Assembly (NCBI RefSeq): GCF_000247695.1 | Contig: NW_004624782.1 | Span: 10,756,147-10,820,146, forward strand | DNA length: 64,000 nt | From: Heterocephalus glaber | Taxonomy: Eukaryota > Chordata > Mammalia > Rodentia > Bathyergidae | Direction: 5' to 3' | Shown: positions 1 to 10,134 of the stretch, one piece after another | How positions within the stretch are numbered: the stretch's first letter is position 1 | How the letters are laid out: every line of letters starts with the position of its first letter | Program-made: the position numbers and the translations under genes | Notes under the pieces: generated by a model | The model's database searches: none | The model's input: the letters and a program-made list of their open reading frames with translations, nothing else | What the model was told of the DNA's origin: nothing

Positions 1-460
1 TTTCTGATTTCATTTTTTCCAGATCCCCTTTTGTTGCCAGTTCAGTGGGTCCAGGTGGTTGAGTATCGGAATGATCCATCTCATTTCCCTTTGTGGTTGC
101 TGTAGGTGATCTGGAAGTCTGGTTTTGAGACTTACTTACATGTTTTCTCATTTCGACTGGGGCGGGGGGCTGTTAGCACCTGCACAGATTACCTCCTCTG
201 AGCTGGGTGAGGTGGGACAGGGGCTGCAAGCAGCGGTAGGGATATGGTGACCCTAAAGCCTTTTCCTGTGGGCTGGGAGCAGCGGGAGGGATGGTGACCG
301 GGAAGTCCCTTCCTTTGGACCAGGAGCAGTGGGAGGACGGCTCAGGAGCAGCGGGAGGACGGCTCAGAAGCCCCTACCTCTGGGCCGGGAACAGCGAGAC
401 TCAGTACCTTGGTCTGGCAGTCTGGTGTCCTCTGTGTCTTTGTAGTGTAGAACCAGGTGG
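1..460. other. Unassigned DNA with degenerate GC-rich short repeats
   Basis: No gene or named repeat is recognised here. From about 205 to 420 a loose motif recurs, built on agcagygggagg followed by a gg-rich segment (for example near 231, 281, 325 and 347), so the stretch looks like a decayed GC-rich tandem array next to the better-preserved 70-bp array at 461. The 1-200 segment has no visible structure. Confidence 0.4.
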
Positions 461-846
461 CTGCCTGTCTGCAGTGGGGTGATTCGGTGTCTTCGGCGTG
501 ACTCAGGACCTCGGTAGGGCATGCACAGACCTTCCTGTTTGCAGTGGGCTGGTTAGGTATATTCCGAGGGACTGAGGACCTCAATAGGGCATGAGCAGAC
601 CTGCCTGTCTGCAGCGGGCTGATTGGGCTTGTTCTGTGAGCCTCAGGACCTTGGTAGGGTATGGGGAGATCTTCCTGTCTGCAGCGGGGTGATTCGGTGT
701 CTTCCGCATGACTCAGGACCTGGGTAGGGCATGCATCGACCTGCCTGTCTGTAGTGGGCTGATTGGGCATGTTCTGTGTGACTCAGGACCTCCATAGGGC
801 ATGGGCAGACCTGCCTGTCTGCAGAGGGATGATTTGGTGTCTTCCC
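461..846. repeat. 70-bp minisatellite, 5.5 units
   Basis: Five complete 70-bp units start at 461, 531, 601, 671 and 741, with a partial sixth from 811 to about 846. Each begins with a form of ctgcctgtctgcag and ends with a form of tagggcatgcacagac. Register is exact with no indels, which is unusual for an old array. The middle of the unit comes in types: units 1, 4 and 6 carry gattcggtgtcttc (with changes), units 3 and 5 carry gattgggcttgttctgtg or close variants, and unit 2 is a third type. The array lies directly against a Tigger-like transposon end at about 848. Confidence 0.9.
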
Positions 847-847
847 T

Positions 848-1107
848 GTAATGAGATATCTTAAAGATAAGATCTAAATGTGGTTTATTTTTCATGTATA
901 CCTTGTACACATAGCCTAAATATAATTTTATATCATATTTAAAAGCATTTTTTGAATGAAGCAAAGTTTGCATAGGTTGAGCCATCTGAAAGGAAAGGTA
1001 TCATTTAGCCACTGATTTGGATAATTGTGATTTTCCACCACCTGTGATGTCATGTTGGCACTCAAAAGAGTTGGGCTTTGGAGCATTTTGTATTAGGGAT
1101 GCTCAAC
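848..1107 (-). mobile_element. Tigger-like DNA transposon end (partial)
   Basis: The 3' part ends in ttagggatgctcaaccta (about 1094-1111), which matches the terminal repeat I remember for a pogo/Tigger-type non-autonomous mammalian element whose other strand begins with a form of caggttgagcatcccta. The interior (ccttgtacacatagcctaaa near 900 and a form of tgaagcaaagtttgcat near 957) fits the same element. Only one end is present; the opposite end is replaced by the minisatellite at 461-846. Non-coding; exact subfamily not determined. Confidence 0.6.
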
Positions 1108-1237
1108 CTATATGTAACTCTGTGAATTTAAACACATGCATACATTCGTGTGACCACCACTGCAATCAGGCTACAGAGAGAGCAATTTTGTTGACCACCA
1201 AAAAGCTCCCTTTTGGGCTGCTTCTTTACAACATATG
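1108..1237 (-). mobile_element. Probable L1 3' end fragment
   Basis: The stretch with tgtgaccaccactgcaatca (about 1150-1170) resembles the antisense of ancient L1M 3' untranslated sequence, which contains a form of gtgcaaccatcaccac. The same orientation resumes after the mariner element at about 1786, so the mariner element probably inserted into this L1. Highly diverged. Confidence 0.45.
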
Positions 1238-1785
1238 ACCAAAAATACGGTAAATGTTTAAAATTTAATGAATTATTACAGTAAAAGACCCATTGCCATT
1301 AATCCACCTCAAACTGTTTCCCCTTGCTTTGAACACACTTTTCTCATCATTCTTGGCATTTTCTGAAGCACTTCTGGAAGCCCTTTTTCATGAGTATCTT
1401 TAGTTGCACTGTAATGCCTGCCTTGACATGAATTGATTCAAAATGTCTGTCTCTCATCATATTAACTGTGGGGAAGAGCCAGAAATCCCACAGTTCCAGA
1501 TCAGGTGAGTAAGGTGGATGAGGACACTCATGTTTTTTGAGTCTGCTGTTCCATCTGATGGCACATGGCAGCAGCAGTCACCGTGTGTGTAATCATGCCT
1601 GGTGAAGACACTTATGAAAGAGGACTTCCAGAACTGCTTCAGAAAGTGGCAGGAATGATTGGATAAGCGTGTTCAGAAAGATGGGGAGTATTCTGAAGGG
1701 GATGAAGGACAATGTGTATTTACTGCAACACCATACATAAAGTTGAAATATTCACTCTGTATTTTGACAACCTTTGTATAATGTA
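1238..1785. mobile_element. Mariner-derived palindromic element, copy A
   Basis: About 550 bp whose two halves both encode the C-terminal end of a mariner transposase, facing outward. On the minus strand, broken reading frames give an HPPYSPDL motif (about 1502-1526), then DFWLFP, then an FQKCF-like motif (about 1370-1384). On the plus strand, FQNCF starts at 1626 and is followed by an EYSEGD-like tail, with in-frame stops. The outer ends are similar in inverted orientation (ccaaaaatacggta at left, a form of tctgtattttgac at right), consistent with mariner terminal repeats. It is a dead, non-autonomous element. The known mammalian family MARNA is a plausible name, which I could not check. A homologous copy lies at 8360-8908. 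Confidence 0.75.
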
Positions 1786-1985
1786 CTGCCCCCTACTCCT
1801 ACCCTACAAGTACTGATCTGTTCTCCATCACTGTGGTTTTGTCTCTTGAGAGTGCCATGTGAATGGAGTCATGAAATATGTAACCTTTTGAGATAGGTTT
1901 CTTTCATTCAGCATAGCACCTTTGACTTTCACCCACGTCTTTGTGCGTATTAATAGCTCACTCCTTTTTATTGTTTAGGGCATTG
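1786..1985 (-). mobile_element. L1M 3' untranslated fragment
   Basis: The run gaatggagtcatgaaatatg (from about 1862), then ttctttcattcagcatagca, then a form of the cattcctttttatggc segment, is the antisense of the 3' end of ancient mammalian L1 elements. It continues the L1 fragment seen on the other side of the mariner element. Confidence 0.7.
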
Positions 1986-2545
1986 TTATGGGTTTGTATT
2001 GTGTCCTCCTAAATATACTTGTTGAAGTCCATTCTCTTATTTGGAAATAGGGTCATCGAAGACATAGTTAAGTTAAAGTCATACAAGAGTAGGTGGAGGC
2101 CTTAATGTCTGGTGACTGACATCTTTATGAGAGAATACAGAGGCGTGGAGAGAATTCCACGCGAAGACACAGAAACACATGGAGAGCAGAGGCCACCTGA
2201 AGGGAGACACAGTGATGGAAATGACATAGCCACTGCCCAGGAAATGGAGCCATTGGACCTTAGAACGAGGCACAGAAAGATTCCTCAAGTGCAGGTTTCA
2301 GAGGGAGTGTGGCCCTGGTCACATTGCCATCTACATTTCTAGTCTCCAGAACTATGAGATAAGAAATTGTTGTCATTTTAAGTCACTCAATTGGTGGTAT
2401 TTTTTTTTTTTTTTTTTTTTTTTTTGGTGCTGGGGATCGAACTCAGATCCTTCCGCTTGCACAGCAGGCAGCGAAACCACTGAGCTAAATCCCTGGCCCA
2501 CTTGGTGGTATTTTTTAAGGCAGCCCTGGAGACCAGTACAAGTAG
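1986..2545 (+). mobile_element. MLT1-type MaLR LTR, split by an ID SINE
   Basis: Solo LTR of the ERVL-MaLR class. Diagnostic stretches in order: a form of gtattgtgtcctcctaaata (about 1997), atttggaaatagggtcatcg (2040), tctttatgagagaatacaga (2121), gaagacacagaaacacatgg (2164), ctccagaactatgagataag (2344) and the 3' terminus caattggtggtat...ggcagccctggaga. An ID SINE interrupts it at 2406-2501; without the SINE and one copy of its duplication the LTR reads straight through to about 2545. No retroviral genes accompany it. Confidence 0.85.
2391..2516 (-). mobile_element. Young ID SINE with 15-bp target duplication
   Basis: Minus-strand tRNA-derived SINE. The A-rich tail appears as a T run (2401-2425), then a form of ggtgctggggatcgaactca (reverse of the B-box end), ending at ccctggccc around 2499. 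The target-site duplication ttggtggtatttttt is perfect at 2391-2405 and 2502-2516, merging with the tail on the left. The insertion lies inside the MLT1 LTR. Confidence 0.92.
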
Positions 2546-2830
2546 TAAATGTGTATTTTACTGGGGGGCTAGAAATTCCTCAAAATTTTTATCAACCAGG
2601 GTAGCAATGTAAAATGATCCTAGAAAACATAGGGCAAATACAGTGGAAAGACATAGGTAGCTTATGGAGTTATACATACTGCTGAACGAAGAGACAGCAG
2701 GAAGTACGGGAACTCGGCCAGTTTGGGAACTGAGTACAAGAAGTAATTGCATCTCTTCTCGACGTTGTTGAATGACGTCCATTTCCTAATGATTCGGAAT
2801 ATTTAAATATCTCTTTGGATATTTCCCAGC
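2546..2830. other. Unassigned AT-rich DNA
   Basis: No gene or named repeat is recognised. A 74-codon open frame exists on the minus strand but has no domain and no compositional sign of coding. Confidence 0.4.
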
Positions 2831-4900
2831 CATTTCTATTTATTTTTAATTTTTTCTAGTTTTAAAAAATGAATAATCTTTCTTTGTTTCTTTCAAAAAC
2901 GTGTTATAGGACCATTTGAAATATTATGCATGCCAATTCTATTTCTGTTGTATGGTATACAGATAATTTCTCCTACAATGCTGCTTGTCTCGAACTGGCC
3001 TTGTAACTTTCTTTAAAATATCTTTTGTCCAGTAGATGTTTTAAATTAATCACGGGGCAAGTCAATTAATATTCCCATTGATTCTTCACATTGTTTCATG
3101 TTTTATATTTCCCCATTCCAGTACTACAAAAATGTTATCTTGAATTGTTCTCCAGTCATTTTAATTTTTGATGTGAGTCTTTAATTTACCTGCAGCTTAA
3201 TTTTGTGAGTGTAATGTAAAGGGTGAGCCTTGGATTATTTACAGTTTTCCAAATGTAAATTCAATTCTGGCCACCTTAGTCATTGTCATCAGTTACACTA
3301 GCTTCTGTGATCATCAGCACTAACTGCAATGCTGTGCACATTGTTTTATAGTCATGATTGCAATTCTGGACACTTCTGCTTTGTCCTGCTAGCCTATTTA
3401 TATGTTCTTGCCTCAGCAATACACTTGTTTCTACTGGCTTTGCTGTAAGTGTAGAGATATTCCAACCCCTTATTCCTAAAAGTTACTATTTAAAAAATGC
3501 ACTTGTAAAGGAGATTGTTGTCTTAATTTCTTCTCAGATAGTTTGTTGTTTTTATTGTATCCTGCAGCTTTATTGAAATTGTTCATTGGTTTTAATGGAT
3601 CATTGGTGGAGTCCTTAGAGGAGAAATCTATATGTCTTCTGCAAACAGATGCAATTTAACTTACTTTCCAATTTGGAGTCCTTTTACTTACTTGCTTTTC
3701 TTGCCTAATTTTCTAGCTGGGATTCCCAGGATTATATTGAATAAAAATGGCAAGAGTGGACGTCCTTATCTTGCTCCTAATGCCAGAGGAAAACTTTTCA
3801 CCTGTTCATGATTGGGTTTGACGTTAGCTGTGAATTTGTCATGAATTTATTACATTGAGGGGCATTGTTTTTGTATCTAAATTGTTGAGGGATATTAGCA
3901 TGAGTGTTGCATTTTGCCCAGAGCTTTTTCTGTATCTATGAAGGTGATCATGTGGAGTTTGTCCTTCATTCTGTTAGGTGATGAACACGTTTATTGATAC
4001 CCATGTGTTGACTCATCTTTGTGTCCCGGGTTAAATCCCACTTGATCATGGTTTATGATTCTTTTATTGTGCTTGGAAATCTGTTTGCTAGTACTTTGTT
4101 GCAGCATTTTAGGTCTGTCTTCATCAAGGGCATTGGTCTGTAATTTCCCTTTTTTCTGATGTCCTTGTCAGCTTTGGTATCAGAGTAATGCTGGCCTTGT
4201 AAACACAGTTTGGAGATGTTCCCTCCTAACTTTGTGGGAAGAGTTTGAGAAGGATCAGTATCAATTCTTTAAATATTTGGTAGAATTTACCATTGTAGCT
4301 ATAAGCTTTTCCTTGTTGGGAGGTCATTGATTATTGATTCAATCTCCTTATTCTTTATTGATCTTTTCAGATTTTTTGTTTCTTCATGATTCAGGCTTGG
4401 TAGGTTGTATAGAATTTTTTTTAAAGTCACTTAGCTGCCTTATGTCTTTTTTTTTTTTCTTACGCCTTATGTCTTTTGATTGAAGGGTTTAATCCATTTA
4501 GATTTTAAGAAAGTATTGCTAGTGAAGGACTTGTTAGCTATGACCCTTTTCTTGTCTTGTTTTATAGTTGTTTTGCTCTTTCATACTCTCTTATCCACTT
4601 CCATTGTGATTTGAAGATTATTTATTTATATCAGTATTCTTTGCTTCTTTTCTCTTTATTTACTACAGGGTTTTTTTTTTCTTTGTGCTTACCATGTAGC
4701 TTACATAAATCTTATCCTCTCTTTTTGGTTGGTATCAACTTAACTTCAGTTGTATACAAAAACTCTACACTTTAATTTCTTCCTCATTTCATGTTATTGC
4801 TGTCATATTTTACATCTTTTTATTTTGTGTTTACATTAACAAAGTTTTTTGCTATAGTTATTTTTAATACTTTTGACTTTTAACTTTTATATTAGAATTA
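2831..4900 (-). mobile_element. Ancient L1 fragment, ORF2 region and 3' end, inactive
   Basis: A long stretch of L1 in antisense. Landmarks include gcaaacagatgcaatttaac (from about 3642; the conserved antisense form is ctgcaaacagggacaattt), aaaaatggcaagagtgg (about 3743), gtttgacgttagctgtgaat (about 3816), gattattgattcaatctcc (about 4328) and cttatgtcttttgattgaag (about 4468). These follow the order of ORF2 read backwards. Stops and small deletions are frequent in every frame, so it cannot make reverse transcriptase. No 5' end is visible; the part beyond 4600 fades into AT-rich sequence. Confidence 0.85.
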
Positions 4901-5360
4901 AAAATGATTCCTACATTACTACTGTTAGAGCATTCTGAATTTGACCTCTATTCTTACATTCACAGTGAGTTTTATACTTTTATGTCCTGGGCTAGCTCGG
5001 GATCTGGGTTTCAGGGCCAGCCTGGCACTAGGTGAGCCTGGAGCCTGTGTCCACAGGGCTGGCCAGAGATCCCTGAGGCCCCTTCCCTGATGTGAAGGGC
5101 GTCTCTCCCACACCCTGCGGCATCCACTTGGGGAAGAGTGAGAGCAGTGGGAGACTCCCACCCTCCGACCTCATCTTGTCTTATTTCTGTGCTCCAGCAG
5201 CTGTTCACTCTTGCCTGAATTACAGTACTGAGTTCTAGTGAAAATGTGCTTTCCATGGGTTTTTCAGAGTGATGTCTTTTGGTGAGGAGCTGAATGCTAG
5301 AAGCTTTTATTCCTCCGTCTTCCTAATGTCACTGTGTTCTCATTATGTTGTCTCTTAATT
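4901..5360. other. Unassigned; GC-richer island between L1 and SINE
   Basis: The segment 4985-5170 is clearly GC-richer than its AT-rich flanks (for example ctgaggccccttccctgatg, from about 5074). Overlapping frames of 78 and 81 codons on the minus strand follow from this base composition and show no domain. No splice-site pair or known exon is recognised. Confidence 0.35.
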
Positions 5361-5364
5361 GTTT

Positions 5365-5548
5365 TTGTTTTGCAGTACCAGGGATTGAACTCTGGATCTT
5401 TGCATTGAGCTACATCTTTTTTATTTCATTTCGAGGCACATTCTCTCTAAGTCTCTTAGTTGCCTAGTCTGGGCTCAATCTTGTGATCCTCCTGTCTCAG
5501 CGTACCAGTGTGCTGGGATTCCGGGTGTGTGCCACGTTTAGCTTCAGC
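5365..5548 (-). mobile_element. B1-dID dimeric SINE
   Basis: On the plus strand it begins with the reversed ID half (gtaccagggattgaactctg, about 5377) and continues into the reversed B1 half (gcctagtctgggctcaatct from about 5463, cctcctgtctcagcgtacca, gtgctgggattccggg). The bipartite structure is B1 followed by an ID-related part when read on the minus strand. Old and well diverged. Confidence 0.8.
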
Positions 5549-5569
5549 AGATGGAGCCTATGGCCCTCA

Positions 5570-6430
5570 TTTTTTCTTTATTTTTATGAAACTTTGAATA
5601 TATTTACTACAATGATAGTTGGTCAATTTGGATAAAATACTCTTGAAAATTAATTCACTGAACATTGAATTTTTTAGGTAATTTAAATAGGAGATTTAAA
5701 ATGTTTTATTAAATTTTCCCAATTAGCAACGTGATATTTGTTTGTTTATATCATCTTGAAGATACTTCCCTAAAAGTGCTTTTCCTCTGTGTGCCATATT
5801 TGCTTGAGGAAGATGCCACTGTATCTTTTCACATATCCTTTTAACCCATGCTGTAGATATGTCAGAATTTTTTCTTTTTAAAAACAGAATAGTATTCTAT
5901 TGTATATACATACCATGTTTTCTTATCTATTTATCCATTTATGGACCCTTGAAATGCTTCTGTGTGTTAGTGGCTGAGAATAATGTTGCTTTCAAATATG
6001 TCTTCAAGAGCCTGTTTTCAATTCTTTAGTGCTATAATCAGAAATGGGGTTGCTGATTCCTATGGTAGAATTTCTCACACTGACATTTATTGTAATCTTT
6101 TGTTAGATATTTTTTCTTGAGTTTAGAAGTAAGTTTTCTGGGCCAAGGATTTAGCTCAGTGGTTCAGCAGCTTGCCTTGCAAGTGCAAGGTCCTGAGTTC
6201 CATCTCTGGTACCAAAAAGAAAAAAAAAAAAAAAAAAAAAAGAAGTAAGTTTTCTAAGAATTTTCATAGGAAAAAAGGAAGGGGAAAAATTTATAAAATA
6301 TTTTTCCAGTGTCCATTTGAATAAACAATTGTTTCTTACTCTTTAGTAAATTGTATCAATAGAATCCCTACAGTTGGTTAGTGCTTACACTCTTTGCCTC
6401 TTAACATGCCAAGTATTTTTTGTTGAACGT
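5570..6430 (-). mobile_element. L1 3' untranslated region, split by an ID SINE
   Basis: The antisense L1M 3' end is recognisable from gaatagtattctattgtata (about 5887), tatttatccatttatggacc, ttcaattctttagtgctata (about 6019) and aatggggttgctgattcc (6043). The ID SINE at 6140-6240 interrupts its left end. Non-coding. Confidence 0.75.
6125..6255 (+). mobile_element. Young ID SINE with 15-bp target duplication
   Basis: Plus-strand ID element. The body starts with gggccaaggatttagctcag, has A-box-like tagctcagtggtt and B-box-like gagttccatctc, and ends in ggtaccaaaaag plus a long A run (to 6240). The duplication agaagtaagttttct is perfect at 6125-6139 and 6241-6255. The intact duplication indicates a fairly recent insertion. 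Confidence 0.93.
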
Positions 6431-7750
6431 GGAACATGAAGTAATGGGAACTGAGGGAAGTGCACCTCCAGGGTGAAGTTTAACAGTTATCTACTGGGTG
6501 GGTTGTGACTGATTTGTTGTGGCTTTAGGTGCTGGAGGTTTCCCATATGTTTAGGGTTTTGATCTCTGCTGTTGACTTTAGATGTCCCTAAGTTCAGCTC
6601 CTCAGGGAGATGCTGCCTCCTGTAGCTCTTTCAGATATAATCCCCTGCCTCATTACACTGGAGTCCAGTTGGTGGGGTGGCAGGGTGTAGGGAGGGAAGC
6701 ATTCTAGACCTTACGATTAAGTCTCAGTATCTGGATGAGCCTGTGTCACTGAGCTGTGTGGTCACAGTGTTGCCTAACTTCCTCCTGTCTGTAGGTTGGC
6801 CAGGAAGTCCACTGGGACCTGCAGTAAGGGAATGCTCTTCCCCCAGCTGAGATAAGGCTCTGTGAGTCTTATCCCTGGGAGGGTGGTCCTGTGTGTCTCT
6901 GGGAATATTTCACAGTGGTGGTTCTTCTCCCTCTTCCCCAACCCACCAGAGACACAGAGGATCTTCTGTTTCACACGGGGAATAGCTAGTGGGGCTCCTG
7001 GAGACAAAACTGATGAAAGTGTAGATGCTGCTCTGCAGTATAATAAAAACACGCTCTTTGCATAAAGCTTTACAAACTTTTGGAATGTAGTCTGTCTTGT
7101 ATGCTGAGGAGGTGAATTCGTCAAGGACCTTCCAGGTACCTGCAGGATGACCATTGGTCACCAGAAAGACCAAGGTGTGGTCAGAACGCTGTAACTTGTA
7201 GCCTAACTCCCCAAACACTGGGGAGGAGAGATGGGCTGGAGATTGAATACAATCTCCAATGGTAGTGTCTGTGCAATAAAACCTACATAAAAATTCTGTG
7301 AAGGGCAAGGGGAACTTCCGGGTGGGCGAACACGTTGATGTTGAAAGTGCTGGGTCCAGAGAGGACGTGGAAGCTGTGCCCCTCCTAACCCCCATACTTT
7401 GCTCTGTGCAGTTCTTCAATGTGGCTGCTCCTGAGTTGTGTCCTTTATGACAAGCCAGTAAATAAAGCAAAGCAAAGCATTTACTTCAGTTCTTTGAGTC
7501 ACTGTAGTAATTTATCAGCCTGGTGGAGTGGCTATAGGAACTCTTGAATTTGTATGACTGGTAGAGTGTGGGTGCACTGGGTGCCCCCTAGTGGCTGGGA
7601 TCTGAAATGGGCACAGTCTTGGACTACGTCCTTTAACCTGGGTGCTGGGGTCTGTGTTAAGGTTGAGTAATTAGTCTCAGAATGGAGCTAAATTGTTGGA
7701 CATCTGCTTAATATCAGAAAACCAGAGATCTTCTAAGACTGGGACTGTGG
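6431..7750. mobile_element. Old LTR-like interspersed repeat, family not named
   Basis: I recognise this sequence type as a dispersed mammalian repeat. Telling phrases are gctgcctcctgtagctcttt (6610), cattctagaccttacgatta (about 6700), ctgtaacttgtagcctaact (about 7190) and gtgtcctttatgacaagcca (7438), followed by gtaaataaagc, a possible AATAAA polyadenylation signal. I cannot name the family with confidence; its organisation is more like an LTR with a poly(A) signal than an L1 end. A 186-codon minus-strand open frame (6910-7470) lies within it and has no recognisable domain. Confidence 0.45.
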
Positions 7751-8359
7751 AGGGGAGAGATTTCTAGCTCTACCTCCAGCAATTTGCCGAAGTCACCATT
7801 TAACTTTCATTACTGAATGGATCCAGGGGCTTCTTCTCCAGGTGAGCGACTCTTGATGGTAACTCTGTCCATTCAACTGTCTCTCTGGAGGACAAGCTGG
7901 TGGTTTACCCTGTGACTTTAGTTCTCGGATGGATCCAAGAAAAGTTACTGATTTTTCAGTTTGTTCAGTTCTTTTTGGTGGAAGGGTGGAAGCTCTGTGA
8001 CTGAAAATGGGAGTCTTCTTACATTATGCAGTGAACCCTAGGTGGCTGATTCTTCCATGCACTTCTGGATGTGATTGGCTCTTGGTTTGGTTCATGTTCA
8101 CAAATGAGATGAAACTATAGTTTCCATTGTTCTGCAGATGATACTTGTTCAGCTTCCCCATTAGGATTCACAGAATAAACTGAGAAATTTTCTACTTGTT
8201 TAATTTTAGGGGTTCCCATGTGTCTTCCAAGGTTGGGCAGGAGTATCTTTGAAAAGTCTGAGTTGATGCCTTTTTTACTTATTTATGTTGGGTTTTGAAC
8301 TTTTATTTTACACTTTCATGAATGTTGATAAAACAAATAGATGCACATATATGTGGTGT
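7751..8359 (-). mobile_element. Probable L1 non-coding fragment
   Basis: The phrase ggatggatccaagaaaagtt followed by actgatttttcagtttgttc (7927-7966) matches antisense non-coding sequence I associate with ancient L1 elements. The flanking sequence is too diverged for firm edges. It sits on the left of mariner copy B. Confidence 0.4.
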
Positions 8360-8908
8360 GATAAATACAGTGAATGTGTAAATTTAGAAAATTGTTATAA
8401 TGAAAATCTCTTTGTCATTAACACCCCCCCGTCCAGAATACTCTCCCTTGCTTCAAACACACTTACCCCATCATTCTTGGCAGTTCTTGAAGCAGTTCTG
8501 GAAGTTCTTTTTCCTGAGTGTCTTTCCAAATTATGACACAAAATACAGAGAATTCTGCTGCTGCGTGTTATCTAGCTGAAAGGCAGGCTCATAGAGACCT
8601 CAGTGTGTCCTCATCCACTTTATTCACTGCATCTGGCACTGTGCAACTTCTGGCTCTTCCCTAAATCTAGAGTGACCACAGAAAGCAGATATTTTGAATT
8701 GATTGACCACATCAAAGCAAGTACAACAGAGCAACTAAAGACACTCAGGAAACAAGACTTCCAGAACTGCATCAGAAACTAGAAAGAACAAGGGAATAAG
8801 TGTGTTTGAAGTGAGGGGGAGGATTTGAGAGGGATTAGTGGCATTGTCTTTTTACTGTAATAGAGTTTTAAATTGAAACATTCTCCGTACTGTATCTTTT
8901 CATTACAC
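8360..8908. mobile_element. Mariner-derived palindromic element, copy B (inverted relative to A)
   Basis: Homologous to the element at 1238-1785 but in reverse orientation: here the short transposase end faces left (minus strand, FQNCF-like segment near 8488-8503) and the long end faces right (plus strand: HPLYS-like segment from about 8612, NFWLFP, then FQNC at 8759). The outer left part (gataaatacagtgaatgtg) and outer right part (gtctttttactgtaatagag) align with the reversed ends of copy A. Length is about 549 bp against 548 bp for copy A. Frames are broken by stops. Confidence 0.75.
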
Positions 8909-9840
8909 TCGGACATGCACTCCCAGACATACACATATATAATTCTATACAGATGGGATCATAGCATGAAAACATCTCATCACAGAATCTTTAATTCATA
9001 CCCACTCTTCAGTTTCTTCTCTTTTGCTAAACTCCTCTCTTCCTGTTTCCTTGCTTTTCCTTCTCAACTTGTCCCCAGTGTTCACTGTATAACTGATGCT
9101 TACAGCATGGTATATATTTATGCAGCATTATCTGTGCTTATAAAATTATGCAAGTGCACATGCATAGTCACACATACGTGATGGATGTATTTTGATTATT
9201 GTTTGCAAAAATTGAAATTAACATATGTGCATGTTGCTGCATTTTGCTTTTTTTTCACTAGCAGTACATTCTGGAAATTGCTTCACATCAACCAGTAAAA
9301 ATCTTGCCCACTTTTTATGGCTATATAATTTTCTGTGTTAGGGCATTTTCTCGAGCTCCTGCCTGTTTGTTTGTTTCTACCAATGATTCTGCATTAACAG
9401 CCTTAACTCGTATCCTGTGGAACTGGTGCTCTCATTTCTATTTGATGGCCTCTCGGAGTAGGATTTCTGTGATGAAAGGTATGAGTGTTTTTAATTTTAA
9501 TGGCTCTTTCCAAATTGCTTTCATTGGCATCTTGTTTTAAGTAGTTTTTATTATTTTTACAGCATTTCCAATTTCTTCAGTGGTTCTTGGTCTACTCATG
9601 TTTTCTACTGCTTTTCGAGTCAGTTTCAGTAGAAGTCATTCATTTTGTATGAATTTTCCAACTTGGTGGATAAATTTTACATAATGTTACTATTTCAAAA
9701 ATTCTCACTCCTGTATGTAATGCTTTGAACAATATCTGTGTGTCTTCGCTCTTTATATCAGATTTCTCTGAATATAATTCCTTAATTTTTTAACTTGTGA
9801 GTGTTCTAGAGACCTGCAATCTTTCCTATTTCTTTATTTA
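8909..9840 (-). mobile_element. Ancient L1 fragment, 3' end and possible ORF2
   Basis: Antisense L1: a form of gatgggatcatagcatgaaa (about 8951), gcccactttttatggctata (9306), ggcctctcggagtaggattt (9447), then cttttcgagtcagtttcagt (9611), resembling the ORF2 antisense phrase around gagtcagttttggtag. Several truncated pieces may be present. No coding capacity. Confidence 0.65.
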
Positions 9841-10134
9841 GGTTTGGAACTTAAGCCACTCATTGCTATGCAACAGTCATTCCCTTCAGTGTGGGGTCCA
9901 CTCCCAACCCCTTCCATAGTCCTGGCCCACCTCCTTGGGCTTTCATAAATTTATTCTTTAAAAAGTATTTTTTTATTTGTTTCTGAGGGGAGAAAGCAAA
10001 AACTTGTCCCCAAATCAGATATTAATGCAGTCTTCTCTGTGCGTATTTCTAATGGACTAGCAGTTTTAAGAAATGTATATTTGGCAAGACAGAAAGTGCA
10101 GAAGAGGATAGCAGCAAATAAACATGCCATGAGA
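9841..10134. other. Unassigned DNA
   Basis: No gene, RNA or named repeat is recognised in this stretch. Confidence 0.4.

Noticed and set aside
461..846. Regular repeats superficially like a CRISPR array
   Set aside because: Units are contiguous 70-mers with no unique spacers, and the DNA is mammalian.
342..985. Minus-strand frames of 142 and 90 codons with internal repeats
   Set aside because: They translate the 70-bp minisatellite. Seventy is not a multiple of three, so the frame shifts between units, and no domain results.
1238..1785. Possible intact mariner transposase gene
   Set aside because: Only the C-terminal portion is present, twice and inverted, with in-frame stops.
2831..4900. 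Possible active L1
   Set aside because: Many stops and gaps, no 5' end, no intact ORF1 or ORF2.
6910..7470. 186-codon minus-strand frame as a possible gene
   Set aside because: It lies wholly inside a dispersed repeat and shows no recognisable domain; kept only as a point to check.
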